Assembly: GCA_943736015.1 (NCBI GenBank)
Contig: OX031062.1
Location: forward strand, 57,772,962 to 57,836,961
Length of the DNA: 64,000 nucleotides
Source: Tridacna crocea
Lineage: Eukaryota; Mollusca; Bivalvia; Cardiida; Cardiidae
Direction: 5' to 3'
In this document: piece after piece, positions 46,401 through 51,492 of the stretch
How positions within the stretch are numbered: the first letter of the stretch is position 1
Layout of the letters: every line of letters begins with the position of its first letter
Made by a program: the position numbers and the translations under genes
The notes under the pieces: model-generated
What the model was told of the DNA's origin: nothing
The model's input: only the letters and a program-made list of their open reading frames with translations
Database searches by the model: none

Positions 46401-46774
46401 GAGTCTTCATCTAGTATTTCAATAACTTCTGCTTGTACCATATCTACATCTATTACAGATTCATCTATCAATTTGTACCTTTTTTCTGACAAATCTGTAA
46501 TTTCTGAACTAGAAGATGCATCATATTCTGGTGTCTTTATGATATGCTTGCTTAGCTTTGGACCTTTTTTATTAGACTTACATTTTCTCTCTGAATTAAT
46601 TGAAATATAATTTTTGCTCATTTTAACAGATTCGTCCGCCTGTGCTCCTGATTTATTCCCATACTCAACACTTCCTGCTTCGTGTTTACTTTCACCATGA
46701 CTGACTGGTTTATTTTTCTCACTTCTTGCCTTTGCTATCAAGTCAAATGCACTACTTTTCTTGATTTTTTTCAT
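28353..46774 (-). CDS. NOL9: NOL9, polynucleotide 5'-hydroxyl kinase, complete 12-exon gene
   Basis: NOL9 is the nucleolar kinase of the Clp1/Grc3 family; with LAS1L it phosphorylates the 5'-OH left by ITS2 cleavage during 28S rRNA maturation (established for the family). Joined exons (46774-46098, 43997-43465, 41840-41747, 40579-40482, 39059-39026, 38058-37922, 35650-35511, 34167-34094, 33083-32855, 32085-32016, 30630-30497, 28454-28353) give 2322 bp, 773 residues, slightly longer than human NOL9. Residues 1-225 are charged, serine-rich and probably disordered, with basic clusters such as KKRRKKR and RKRERR. Walker A is GSKNTGKST (415-423). FLDCDPGQAEFTPPG (about 441-455) is the family Walker-B-like block. 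GPPFSHQRSP (468-477), PLIVNTMGW, VGLCEADLS and GIIRGID are further family blocks. The tail is basic (KPRRRQRDQNKR). All splice phases agree. Only the 5' UTR and polyA site are unplaced. Confidence 0.95.
28494..29586 (-). mobile_element. 1.1 kb DNA transposon, non-autonomous or decayed
   Basis: The terminal inverted repeats are TACCGTATAAGTACTTTTTT with CTGCGG on the left and CCGCAGAAAAAAGTGCTTAT with ACGGTA on the right. TTTTTTCTGCGG recurs inside the left end. A TA target would suit a Tc1/mariner-pogo type (inference). No long transposase frame survives; a short minus frame (MDSDRHGSWKHWKNKFSGCD) near 28870 may be a C-terminal scrap. It lies in NOL9 intron 11, 40 bp from the exon 12 acceptor. 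Confidence 0.72.
29596..29787 (+). mobile_element. degenerate PB1 MITE, plus
   Basis: Left end TTATCTTTACCACATGAC. Core decayed (ATGCTCAATAATCGCAT). NOL9 intron 11, directly beside the DNA transposon. Confidence 0.65.
29953..30116 (+). mobile_element. PB1 MITE, plus, long arm truncated
   Basis: It begins near GATAATTTCTGTCTGATAGG. Core ATGCTTGTTACCAATAT, right end GGTAAAGTGTTAA. Confidence 0.78.
30155..30258 (+). repeat. degenerate PB1 fragment
   Basis: ACACTGGATCCCAGCATTTT and ACACAAGATTGTTTGATAAA remain of the core and short arm. Confidence 0.45.
30255..30482 (+). mobile_element. PB1 MITE, plus, type 1
   Basis: Left end TTACCTCATTAGC. The stem base is reduced to ACAGTTGGAAAAGGAG. It ends 15 bp before NOL9 exon 11 (intron side). 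Confidence 0.9.
30497..30630 (-). CDS. NOL9: NOL9 coding exon 11
   Basis: It encodes GIIRGIDSEEKAFYVITSLK through LQTVNCIVKGSATLPQHILM then DQ. The acceptor is TTGCTTTCAG, the donor GTATTT. Confidence 0.95.
30704..31115 (+). repeat. family F copy split by a PB1 insertion
   Basis: GACAAGCAAGTCATTATGTA precedes, and GGGTAGAATGGTCCTCTGAC follows, the PB1 copy at 30753-30981. The family hairpin TATCAACCCAGGTCAGC and GACATGGGTTGATAG is intact after it. Confidence 0.7.
30753..30981 (+). mobile_element. PB1 MITE, plus, type 1, nested in family F
   Basis: Well preserved. Core centre ATGCTGGATACCAGCAT. Confidence 0.93.
31181..31210. repeat. ATA/AAT microsatellite
   Basis: ATAATAATAATAATGATAAT and on. 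A simple triplet run with one TGA interruption. Confidence 0.9.
31342..31570 (-). mobile_element. PB1 MITE, minus, type 1
   Basis: Full length with a near-perfect core. NOL9 intron 10. Confidence 0.93.
31571..32015. other. NOL9: intron sequence, nothing else recognised
   Basis: Unique-looking intron 10 sequence between a PB1 copy and exon 10. Confidence 0.5.
32016..32085 (-). CDS. NOL9: NOL9 coding exon 10
   Basis: 70 bp encoding AVRSDEGDPMFFDEVPMFNW then KGC. The acceptor is CACACATAG, the donor G|GTAAGT. Confidence 0.92.
32144..32345 (+). mobile_element. degenerate PB1 MITE, plus
   Basis: TTAACCACATAATG left end. ATGGCTGTTTACCAGCAT core with a short left stem. NOL9 intron 9. Confidence 0.7.
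32443..32643 (+). mobile_element. PB1 MITE, plus, type 1
   Basis: The stem base TTGTTGGAAAAGGAG/CTCCCTTTCCAACAA is a matched change. The long arm is shortened. It shares TTAA with the next copy. Confidence 0.85.
32640..32806 (-). mobile_element. PB1 MITE, minus, core deleted
   Basis: TTAAATCTTTACCGAATAAT left end. AGAGACCAGTCTAAAATTTG right arm. The palindrome is gone. It ends about 50 bp from the NOL9 exon 9 donor. Confidence 0.6.
32855..33083 (-). CDS. NOL9: NOL9 coding exon 9
   Basis: It encodes SFSDGSRYNSRVMRDLTTLA through MYALNASLVGLCEADLSK. The acceptor TATTTTCAG is used; a second AG seven bases inward would hit a stop. A PB1 copy ends 14-15 nt upstream of the exon. Confidence 0.94.
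33098..33323 (+). mobile_element. PB1 MITE, plus, type 1, beside the NOL9 exon 9 acceptor
   Basis: Left end CTAAACTCGTTATCGCAC, 15 bp from exon 9. The core has a matched CTGGCTACCAG centre. Any branch point of intron 8 more than 14 nt out must lie in it. Confidence 0.85.
33415..33643 (-). mobile_element. PB1 MITE, minus, type 1
   Basis: Stem base ACATCGTGGG/CCCACGATGT, a matched double substitution. Confidence 0.92.
33666..33945 (+). mobile_element. interspersed repeat with CCCCTGC ends, copy 1
   Basis: CACTGAATGTGACTTAATAC with CCCCTGCCAGC, through AAGGGGAGATAATTCCTCAA, to GCAGGCGTATAAT. It is about 85-90 percent alike to 49853-50115. Possible short inverted ends ATACCCCTGC/GCAGGCGTAT. Confidence 0.7.
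34094..34167 (-). CDS. NOL9: NOL9 coding exon 8
   Basis: 74 bp encoding IPTCDILRQRRLPEQIYIEP then DTNR. The acceptor is CTTACTTTAAG, the donor AG|GTAGGT. Confidence 0.88.
34168..34698. other. NOL9: NOL9 intron 7 sequence, nothing else recognised
   Basis: AT-rich intronic DNA without an identified repeat. Confidence 0.45.
34699..34739 (+). repeat. PB1 long-arm fragment
   Basis: CAACTCTTTACCAAATGAAA then AATTTCAAACTTAACAAAG. It directly precedes a full copy. Confidence 0.6.
34740..34968 (+). mobile_element. PB1 MITE, plus, type 1
   Basis: Left end TCAACACTTTACC. Core near perfect (CTCCTATTCCCAC mismatch). It shares TTAA with the next element. Confidence 0.93.
34965..35216 (+). mobile_element. 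chimeric PB1
   Basis: A shortened plus long arm, a core with ATTTCTGGTTACCAGCAT and a short arm to AGGGTCATTGAAAG. Then a second right stem (AACCAGCATTTTCTCC) and a minus-type arm up to TTTAA. Confidence 0.75.
35213..35443 (-). mobile_element. PB1 MITE, minus, type 1
   Basis: Core centre ATGCTGATATCCAGCAT. Shares TTAA with both neighbours. Confidence 0.92.
35440..35503 (-). repeat. PB1 right-arm fragment at the NOL9 exon 7 donor
   Basis: TCTTCTGCCAATGTTTTCAA to TGCGGTAAAGA. Read on the minus strand, its end TCTTTACCGC starts at base +8 of intron 7. Confidence 0.7.
35511..35650 (-). CDS. NOL9: NOL9 coding exon 7
   Basis: It encodes DMGLQLLVDTARMVEPTFLV and then HLLGRLNHRLPQLLYKETSW. The donor AAG|GTATGAA is followed at once by a PB1 fragment end. 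Confidence 0.93.
35734..35962 (+). mobile_element. PB1 MITE, plus, type 1
   Basis: Full length, perfect inner core. NOL9 intron 6. Confidence 0.93.
36121..36153 (+). repeat. PB1 long-arm fragment
   Basis: GTCCATATTGGAAGCATTTG with CAGACCAC only. Confidence 0.5.
36157..36424. mobile_element. chimeric PB1 with segments in both orientations
   Basis: A minus left half stops inside the core (GGAGAGAATGCTG), then a plus long arm from ACTTGCAAACAATAAAAT, a complete type-1 core, and finally a minus right end (TCTAAAATCTTGTCATTTGG). Three segments imply two template switches or deletions. Confidence 0.78.
36421..36645 (+). mobile_element. PB1 MITE, plus, type 1
   Basis: Tandem with the chimeric element through a shared TTAA. 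Core with CTGGTTACTAG centre. Confidence 0.92.
36752..36962 (-). mobile_element. PB1 MITE, minus, type 1
   Basis: Left end AGAACCCTTTACC. Core ATGCTGTCAACCAGCAT. The right long arm is shortened. Confidence 0.85.
36996..37044 (+). repeat. PB1 long-arm fragment
   Basis: CTCTTTACTGAAACAAAATT to ATTGAAAGTATTAA, against the next copy. Confidence 0.5.
37040..37268 (-). mobile_element. PB1 MITE, minus, type 3, complete
   Basis: TTAACCCTTTACTCTGTAGA to TGGGGTAAAGGGTTAA. The core GGCAAAAGGTGAAATTGCTC pairs with GAGCAATTTCACCTTTTGTC. It is the only complete type-3 copy and shows the subtype's own arms (TCATATACATATAAGAAATG). Confidence 0.93.
37280..37465 (+). mobile_element. PB1 MITE, plus, degenerate
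   Basis: TTAGCCCTTTCCCAGATGAC left end. Core AGCTGGTTACCAGC. Right stem shortened. Confidence 0.75.
37503..37727 (+). mobile_element. PB1 MITE, plus, type 1
   Basis: Core centre ATGCTGCTTATCAGCAT. It ends about 195 bp before NOL9 exon 6 on the intron 6 side. Confidence 0.9.
37922..38058 (-). CDS. NOL9: NOL9 coding exon 6
   Basis: It encodes CSYYFGGITPTDDPDGYINC, then VYKCVEHYKSLDVSGP and LIVNTMGWIE. PLIVNTMGW is a family hallmark. Donor G|GTAGGT. Confidence 0.95.
38257..38540. mobile_element. fully symmetric PB1: two long arms
   Basis: Both ends carry the long arm: TTAACTCTTTACCAAACCAC and ATTGAAAGCATTTGCAGAC on the left, GTCTGCAAATGCTCTCAAT and GGTAAAGAGTTAA on the right. The 284 bp form one long imperfect palindrome around ATGCTGATTACCAGCAT. 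Confidence 0.88.
38680..38908 (-). mobile_element. PB1 MITE, minus, type 1
   Basis: Left end TTAACCCCTTACC. Core ATGCTGGTAACCAGTAT. NOL9 intron 5, about 120 bp from exon 5. Confidence 0.92.
39026..39059 (-). CDS. NOL9: NOL9 coding exon 5, 34-bp microexon
   Basis: It encodes GPPFSHQRSPV between a poly-T acceptor (CGTTGTAG) and GTTAGT. Both phases (1 in, 2 out) fit the neighbours, which fixes the short exon. Confidence 0.9.
39119..39347 (+). mobile_element. PB1 MITE, plus, type 1
   Basis: Core centre ATGCTGGTTATCAGCAT. NOL9 intron 4, 60 bp from the microexon. Confidence 0.93.
39625..39852 (+). mobile_element. PB1 MITE, plus, type 2, best copy
   Basis: Core GGAGAAATTGCTTGTTACGA with GCAATTTCTCC. 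Stem base CACTGTGGG/CCCACAGTG. Arms have CTCTTCCAAACTGAAAGAGA, itself a small hairpin. Confidence 0.93.
39989..40046. repeat. family B hairpin, degenerate
   Basis: GCGTAGATCCATGATCATGC and GGTTTTCATCTACACTGTCT. Confidence 0.6.
40124..40354 (-). mobile_element. PB1 MITE, minus, type 1
   Basis: Full length, near-perfect core with an extra A in the left stem. NOL9 intron 4. Confidence 0.93.
40384..40466. repeat. family C relic
   Basis: AACTTCTGGTTTAGCCATCA with GAAATTGTGTTACTTTGAAC and CTTTTGGAGATTAAAC match the family C interior. It ends 16 bp beyond the NOL9 exon 4 donor. Confidence 0.6.
40482..40579 (-). CDS. NOL9: NOL9 coding exon 4
   Basis: 98 bp encoding RLDCVYFLDCDPGQAEFTPP then GCVSLVRVTEPVF. 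The acceptor is TATGTTTCAG, the donor G|GTATAC. Confidence 0.95.
40625..40846 (+). mobile_element. PB1 MITE, plus, degenerate
   Basis: AGTCTTTACCAGAAG left end, core ATGCTTGTTATTAGCAT, short arm to GGTAAAGATGA. It begins about 46 bp upstream of the NOL9 exon 4 acceptor. Confidence 0.72.
40847..40985 (+). repeat. family G relic
   Basis: GATGATTCTAATGAGAACCC and ATCACTCCCTCTATCTGGAA with CTCTGG match the element at 15395. Confidence 0.6.
41153..41385 (-). mobile_element. PB1 MITE, minus, type 1
   Basis: Core centre ATGCTAGTAACCACCAT. Stem base TTGTTGGAAAAGG/CCCCACAATG. NOL9 intron 3. Confidence 0.88.
41388..41520 (+). mobile_element. PB1 MITE, plus, long arm lost
   Basis: Starts near ATGTGAAATGATTTGTC. 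Core ATGCAGCTTATCAACAT. Followed directly by the next copy. Confidence 0.7.
41521..41721 (+). mobile_element. PB1 MITE, plus, type 1, terminal 20 bp deleted
   Basis: TTAACAAATTTTAGGTTTG joins TTAA to the inner long arm. Perfect core. It ends about 25 bp from NOL9 exon 3. Confidence 0.88.
41747..41840 (-). CDS. NOL9: NOL9 coding exon 3 (Walker A)
   Basis: 94 bp encoding DEEKQPVMMLCGSKNTGKST and then TNRLLINNSLN. The P-loop lies wholly in this exon. Donor AG|GTAACA. Confidence 0.95.
41884..42108 (-). mobile_element. PB1 MITE, minus, degenerate
   Basis: CCCTTTATCACACAATCCTG left end. AATGCTTGTTACCAGAAT core. The right end decays at GTAAAGAGTATGC. About 45 bp upstream of the NOL9 exon 3 acceptor. 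Confidence 0.75.
42121..42155 (+). repeat. PB1 long-arm fragment
   Basis: TTAAATTCTTTGATGACAAA with ACTTTAAGACTTA before the next copy. Confidence 0.5.
42156..42426 (-). mobile_element. PB1 MITE, minus, with inserted plus segment
   Basis: After ACATTGTGAGAA comes a plus-type stretch (TATTCAAATTTGTTTTAGGA) with a second ACATTTTTGGAAAAGG stem. The core centre is ATGCTGGAAACAAGCAT. Confidence 0.82.
42470..42541. repeat. family B hairpin
   Basis: AGATCAAGATCAAACTGAAC pairs with GCAGTCTGATCTTTGA and TGATCCATACC. Confidence 0.65.
42688..42926 (-). mobile_element. PB1 MITE, minus, type 1
   Basis: Left end ATAAACCCTTTACC. The long arm has a small CTGCAAGACTGCAAATGC duplication. Stem base TTGTTGGAAAAGG/CCAACAA is matched. 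Confidence 0.88.
43043..43222 (+). mobile_element. PB1 MITE, plus, type 3, left terminus lost
   Basis: Starts TTAAAATTTACAGCAAGG. Core GGTGAAATTGCTCGTGACGA, with the right stem base now TTTTCCCACAATG (type-1-like) against left TGGCAAAAGG. Right TTTAA. Confidence 0.85.
43298..43424. repeat. inverted repeat close to the NOL9 exon 2 donor
   Basis: AACCATGTTGTGAGTTTTGA with GGTGCAATGAATAA faces TTATTTATTGTGCCTCATAA with CTCACAACTGTGGTTT. Likely one further small MITE. It ends about 40 bp from exon 2. Confidence 0.7.
43465..43997 (-). CDS. NOL9: NOL9 coding exon 2
   Basis: The acceptor TTTTTTTTCCAG yields SLSCVHMKDGVLLFINHP and continues through GRVRIQCVSGSVQIMGYSLG, the N-terminal beta domain of the family. 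The donor is TATG|GTAAATAT. Confidence 0.93.
44058..44252 (+). mobile_element. PB1 MITE, plus, right end truncated
   Basis: TTAAACCTTTACCAAACAAT. Core ATGCTGGTTACTAACTTACC with AGTAT has a TAACT insertion. It begins about 60 bp upstream of the NOL9 exon 2 acceptor. Confidence 0.82.
44249..44470 (-). mobile_element. PB1 MITE, minus, core collapsed
   Basis: GGAGAAAATGCTGGTATTTT then CTCC. The centre TAACCAGC is missing, leaving an asymmetric hairpin. It shares TTAA with the previous copy. Confidence 0.85.
44467..44706 (+). mobile_element. PB1 MITE, plus, type 1
   Basis: Left end with an extra block (TTAACCCTTTAGTGGCCTTT). Core GGAGGAAATGCTGGTTACCA. Right end GGTGAAAGGTAAA. Confidence 0.82.
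44707..44883 (-). mobile_element. PB1 MITE, minus, core deleted
   Basis: TCCTTTACTAAACAATGCCC left arm and CAAATAGTTTCTACTCAGGT right arm remain. Confidence 0.5.
44950..45131 (+). mobile_element. degenerate PB1 MITE, plus
   Basis: AAGTTACCAGCGACGTCTCC is the decayed core. GAGTAGAAAACTTTGTTG precedes it. Confidence 0.5.
45131..45354 (+). mobile_element. PB1 MITE, plus, type 1
   Basis: GTAACTCTTTCCC left end. Core ATGCTGGTTACACCAT lost four bases. The short arm has a CATCATTGTG duplication. Confidence 0.87.
45358..45565 (-). mobile_element. PB1 MITE, minus, right hairpin arm deleted
   Basis: AATGCTGGTTCCCACGTTTT. The right stem is cut to CCCACG. Confidence 0.82.
45625..45785 (+). repeat. family F copy
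   Basis: ACCAAACAAGTCATCACATA, TCCAACAATTGACTCAATTG, GAGGTAGACTCGTCCTTGTC. Hairpin GTACTGACTCATGTCAGTCT. Confidence 0.65.
45788..45858 (-). repeat. PB1 long-arm fragment
   Basis: CTGCAAATACTTTCAATTTT and ATGTCCAAAATTTTC. No core. Confidence 0.5.
45882..46081. repeat. inverted repeat next to the NOL9 exon 1 donor
   Basis: AATTGACCTTTCTG (45882-45895) and CAGAAAGGTCAATT (46068-46081) are exact complements 200 bp apart. This may be a small MITE whose end lies 16 bp from the exon 1 donor. Confidence 0.5.
46098..46774 (-). CDS. NOL9: NOL9 coding exon 1
   Basis: The start is ATG at 46774, with an in-frame TAA two codons upstream. It encodes MKKIKKSSAFDLIAKARSEK onward, acidic and lysine-rich, with low conservation expected. 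The donor AG|GTATGATC leaves phase 2. Confidence 0.9.
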
Positions 46775-47288
46775 GCTTTAATCCTTTGTTCTTCGTGTAC
46801 CTTTACAGGACTGCTGATAAAATGAAGAAATATCACTACTTTGTTCCAGAATCAGTGTTTAATTTCAGCATCCGGGAATCATGCATGTCCGAAAAACTAA
46901 ACAGTGGTTAACAACAATCATATCATATCTGTTTACAGACGAATGGTCAATTCAGCTGCCTTTGAAAAAAAAAAAAAAAACTTCGTGACATTTATCTAGA
47001 ATCACTGCCGTTCAAAAGCAACATTTAATCATTTTCATTAACTGAACATCGTTAAAACTAATATTTAAGGGAACACGTGAGTGACTCCGATGGTCCACTC
47101 GATTTAAATGTAGCAGACGTACTGTGTCAATCGATCAAAAACCCAACACAAGAGGGTTGTTAGGGCCCAATATCGCTCACTTTACCAGATATTTTTGCAT
47201 ATGAAACGATTGGTTGTAAAAAGAAAATGCATTTTCCTGTTTTGCACTGCTAAAGGAAACAGCTTTAACAATTTGGTGAAGAACCATC
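46775..47288. promoter_or_regulatory. NOL9 upstream region
   Basis: It lies upstream of the NOL9 start codon and lacks PB1. It should hold the 5' UTR and promoter, but no TATA box or known element can be assigned. A poly-A run lies at 46965-46980. Confidence 0.3.
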
Positions 47289-47424
47289 CACAGGAATTTG
47301 ACATTCTATAACCACAATAAATGATAAAATATGAAAAAAAAAAGATCTCCCCTATATAATATATAGGGGAGATTTTTTTCATATGTTATCACTTATTTTG
47401 GTTATTGAATGTCAAATTCCTGTG
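47289..47424. mobile_element. family D hairpin MITE, copy 2
   Basis: CACAGGAATTTGACATTCTA faces AATGTCAAATTCCTGTG, centre CTCCCCTATATAATATATAG with GGGAG. AACCATC at 47282-47288 and AACCACC at 47425-47431 form a 7-bp duplication with one mismatch. Confidence 0.85.
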
Positions 47425-47613
47425 AACCACCTACCAATTTCTTTATTTTCCTTGTCTAACTCTATTTTCACAGTTATTCCTTTTATGACTGTTTCTCGTT
47501 CTGTCACACATTCTAATGCATGGATTGTATATCATGTTCTGCACAAAGTAGGAATCAGAACAACTATCATAAAGTTTTCTCATGTCAATGGACTATTTAC
47601 ACTAAGACTCAAT

Positions 47614-47760
47614 CGGTTGTTTGACTCAATGGATGTTGTAAATCCACAATTCGCTGATGTCTGTGAAAAATGGGCATAATGCATCTTTTTGGTCCATGAC
47701 ACCAAGGAAGACATTATCTAATTGTGAATCTATAACATTCATTGTGTCAAACAACCTATA
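47614..47760. repeat. inverted repeat
   Basis: GGTTGTTTGACTCAATGGAT with GTTGTA faces TATAACATTCATTGTGTCAA with ACAACC, about 100 bp apart. Likely a small MITE. Confidence 0.6.
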
Positions 47761-47761
47761 G

Positions 47762-47882
47762 TCTTGATGTAGATTGGTCCTTTGACATGCAGGAAATTAA
47801 AAGATAGCGAAAAAATTGCAGCCCATGTTAGCCTGTAAGGACTGCACAGCCTGATGTGAGTTGATACTTATTGCAAATGCAT
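47762..47882 (+). repeat. family F copy
   Basis: TGGTCCTTTGACATGCAGGA. Arms AGCCCATGTTAGCCTGTAAG and CTGATGTGAGTTGATAC. Confidence 0.6.
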
Positions 47883-48071
47883 TTACCCAATACCACACAA
47901 TCCCTACTTTTGACAAACTTGAGAAAGAAACCTTTAGAAAACATAGTGGGAAAAGGAGAAAATGCTGGTAACCCTTCACAATAAAATTTCAAATTTTCAG
48001 TCACTTTTTTTTTGTCGTCTGCAAATGCTTTTGATTTGGACAAACCTAAAATTTTGTTGTGTGGTAATGAA
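47882..48071 (-). mobile_element. PB1 MITE, minus, right hairpin arm deleted
   Basis: GGAGAAAATGCTGGTAACCC goes straight to TTCACAATAAAATTTC. The outer TTAA sites are eroded (TTTACCC, TGAACC). Confidence 0.8.
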
Positions 48072-48320
48072 CCTAGAACAAAGAACATCCAGAGGATTCA
48101 TCAGACGGACATACAGCACACCTGGGCCTAGTTCTAATTTATTAAATGGGTGACTTGGATTGGCTGATTATCTCATTCTATCACATGGTATTTTATTTTT
48201 TGCAAAATTGTTTTTTTTTTTAAAAAAACATAAGGAAAACAAATTTTGGTCTTTTTTGCAATTTAAAAGAAAATTTGAGAAAGTGAATCTTTATCTCATG
48301 GGAATGAGATCAATAAAAAA

Positions 48321-49848
48321 AACAAGAGGGCCAAGATGGCCCTGGATCGCTCACCTGAATTTTTGAGATGACCATAGCCTATTTGTTTTTTTGGTATTGA
48401 AACATTGGAACCAAATTTATAATTTTGCTAAGCAATTTTCAAAAGATCACCTGTAAAATTCATTTCGAAATCTGACCATCAGTTTCAAAAAGAAGAATTT
48501 TTAAGAATTCTTCATTTCTGTATAAGAGCAAGTATCCCTCATCCACGAGAGCCATGTTTCTGAATGGATCAAAATTTACAAACAAGTTTTGAAAAGGGTC
48601 TTCCAAGGAACATTTCTGAAAATTTCTTTTAAAATCTGACCAGGGGTTTCAGAGAAAGAGAATTTTCAAGAATTTCATCATGTCCATACAGTGCAAGTAG
48701 CTACCATTCACAAGAGCAAGGATTACCCAAGGAACATCTGTGTCAAATTATTTTAAAATCTGACAAGGGGTTTCAGAGAAAAAGAATTTTCAAGAATTTC
48801 TTCATTTCCATATAGTGCAAGTAGCCCCCATTCACCAGAGCCCTGTTTCTTGACCGATCAAAATTTTGTGAACAGTTTTTGAAAAAGGTCACCCAATGAT
48901 CATCTCTGTGAAATCATTTCAAAATCTGTCCAGCCGTTTCAGAGAAGAAGAATTTTTAAGAATTTCTTCATTTCCCTTTAGTGCAAGTAGCCCCCATTCA
49001 CCAGAGCCATGTTTCTTGACGGATCAAAATTTTGTGAACAGTTTTTGAAAAGGGTCACCCAAGGAACATCCCTGAGAAATTATTTCAAAATCTGACCAGC
49101 GGTTTCAGAGAAGAAAATTTTTTAAGAATTTCCTCATTTCCCTATAGTGCAAGTAGCCCCCATTCACCAGAGCCATGTTTCTTGACGGATCAAAATTTTG
49201 CGAACATCTTTTGAAAAGGGTCACCCAAGGAACAATTCTGTGAAATTATTTCAAAATCTGACCAGCGGTTTCAGAGAAGAAGCTTTTTTAAGAATTCCTT
49301 CATTGCTGTTTAGTGCAAGTAGCCCCCATTCACCAGAGCCACATTTTTTGACGGATCAAAATTTCACGAACAATTTTTGAAAAGGGTCACACAAGGAACA
49401 TATCAGTGAAATTATTTCAAAATCCAACCAGCGGTTTCAGAGAAGAAGATTTTTTAAGAATTCCTTCACTTCTATATAGAGCAAGTAGCCCCCATTCACC
49501 AGAGCCACAATTTTTGACGGATCAAAATTTCACGAACAATTTTTGAAAAGGGTCACACAAGGAACATATCAGTGAAATTATTTCAAAATCCAACCAGCGG
49601 TTTCAGAGGAGAAGATTTTTAAAGAATTTGCTAAAAAATTCCATTTGGTTGCCATGGCAACCAGAGTTTTTGACGGAATCACATTCTGTGAACAATTTTT
49701 TTAAAGAGGACCTCCCAAGGAACATTCCTGCCAAGTTTGGTCCAAATTGGCCCAGCGGTTTAGGAGGAGTTGATGTTTAAAGAATTGTTGACGACGCACG
49801 ACGGACACCCAGTGACCCTAAAAGCTCCCCTTAGGTGAGCTAAAAAAA
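48321..49848 (+). mobile_element. tandem-array element, 166-bp period, with head and tail
   Basis: Head: ACAAGAGGGCCAAGATGGCC with CTGGATCGCTCACCTGAA. Body: about seven units marked by GTGCAAGTAGCCCCCATTCA, whose positions 48815, 48981, 49147, 49313 and 49479 are exactly 166 bp apart; the unit before 48815 lost about 42 bp. Tail: GGTTGCCATGGCAACC, GACGCACGACGGACACCCAG and CTTAGGTGAGCTAAAA. A unique head, a tandem core and a unique tail recall the bivalve pearl/HINE-like elements (inference). No coding capacity. Confidence 0.85.
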
Positions 49849-49852
49849 CCAA

Positions 49853-50115
49853 AACTGTCAATGAATGTGACTAAATACCCCTGCCAGCACTTTGACAGAA
49901 AAAAAGTGTCAAGTTCAAGGGGAGATAATTCCTCAACCAGGAGGAGCTGACACTTGAAAATTGCGTCTTGCAAATATTCAATATGTAATTGATATATGTG
50001 CAAAGGAAAACTGTAGGAGGAGTTTGTAACACAAAATTACTAGTATTTTGTACACAGACGGACACATAATCAGACACATAGACAGACAGGCTGATTCATT
50101 TTGTAGGGGTATAAA
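49853..50115 (+). mobile_element. interspersed repeat with CCCCTGC ends, copy 2
   Basis: Matches 33666-33945: AAATACCCCTGCCAGCACTT, AAGGGGAGATAATTCCTCAA, ATTTTGTACACAGACGGACA, ending GTAGGGGTATAAAA. Confidence 0.7.
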
Positions 50116-50521
50116 AATGCAGGTCACCTCAGTGCCACCGTATGAATGTCCCCCTTGTTTGTTACGTGTACCAAAATATATTGAAATTAATAGAAAATAA
50201 ACTATTTATAATTGTTATTGCTGACCTCTCCCGACTTGTTTTTAAAGAAGCCAACTTGTTTTCTACAGTTTCTAATTATAAAGATGGGGTGCAGGGGATT
50301 CAGACTTTGCAAAAAAAAAAAAAAAACGCCAGTCACCTGGGCTTATTTGGGGGCTAATTTCCAGGGCTATAGGGGACTGACGTGTATGGATACCGTGCTG
50401 ATCCCTGGCTAGGCATTTTTTTTTTTTCCGAAGTTTGATGATGGCCATTGAGACAGGATTAATTCCTCTCTCAAAGCTGATCCTTTTAAACTGGTATTAC
50501 ACTCTCGAATTGGTTTTTGTC

Positions 50522-50740
50522 TCAACTCTTTACCAAATGACAAATTTTTTGACTAGACCAATTTCAAAGAATCTGCAGACAACAAATTAAATCTTGTTAA
50601 TAAATGTTGATATTATGATGATTCCTTGCTTACATCGGGAGGAAAATATTGTGGGAAAAGGAGAAAATGCTCCAACAATGTTTTCTATAAGCTTCTTTCT
50701 CAGGGTCGTTAAAAGTCTGGATTTTGTGGCAGAGAGTTAA
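50522..50740 (+). mobile_element. PB1 MITE, plus, core collapsed
   Basis: GGAGAAAATGCTCCAACAAT: about 30 bp of palindrome centre and right arm are missing. Left end TCAACTCTTTACC. Confidence 0.85.
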
Positions 50741-50882
50741 ATCTTGACAGATGCCAAGTACATGTATCTACATGTATATTTTATAAAAATAACTTAAATA
50801 ATGCCTTTTGCAAAGACTTTCAGATGACTATGATTAAAAAAATACAATCACTGATGCAGAATTGTCCTCCACTTTTTTCCAA

Positions 50883-51029
50883 ATAAAAAATTAAAATGCT
50901 TATAACCAGCATCTTCTCTTTTTCCCACAATGTTTTCTACTTTTTCAAAGAGAATTGCACCATTTAAGGCTTGAGCCTCATTGCATTTGTCGTCTGCAAA
51001 AGCTTTCAATTTGGAAAGTAGCTAGAGTC
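50883..51029 (-). mobile_element. PB1 MITE, minus, left part lost
   Basis: It starts within the left stem (AAAATGCTTATAACCAGCAT). The right arm ends at GGAAAGTAGC. Confidence 0.7.
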
Positions 51030-51300
51030 CAATACCTCAAGCAGCAGCGTACAGGGCGTGACATCGGAGGTGGCATGTTCTAGTCCTAAGCTTGCCCAAT
51101 TTCTTTCAGAAGATTGATAAAAGTTATTGCTACACAATGTATTCCACTGTTTCCACTAGTTTCAATGTTCTTTCAACCTGGTTTCGATAAAAGGCAGACA
51201 GTAGCTTGGGAGGATAATTTGTACCCAGTATGGGTTATAGAAACTCCAAGAGTACATGGAGTGAGTTGATGGCTGTGATATGACTGAAACAATGATGGAA
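51030..51300 (+). repeat. possible SINE relic
   Basis: GTGATATGACTGAAACAATG near 51272 resembles the tail of the SINE at 57257, and GAGGTGGCATGTTCTAGTCC could be a decayed B box. Weak. Confidence 0.3.
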
Positions 51301-51492
51301 AATTGATCATATAGCAAACAAACAAATCTTGTTTTATGATAATCTGTGTCATTTGACTGCACAAATATCATCTATGTGCTATACTACATTTGGATTAGCT
51401 GATATACTTTTTTTCTGCTCCAGTACATCCATCCCCTTACCACTGAATCCTTTAGGCTGCTATGTGCCACTTACTGAACTTTTGCAGAAATT

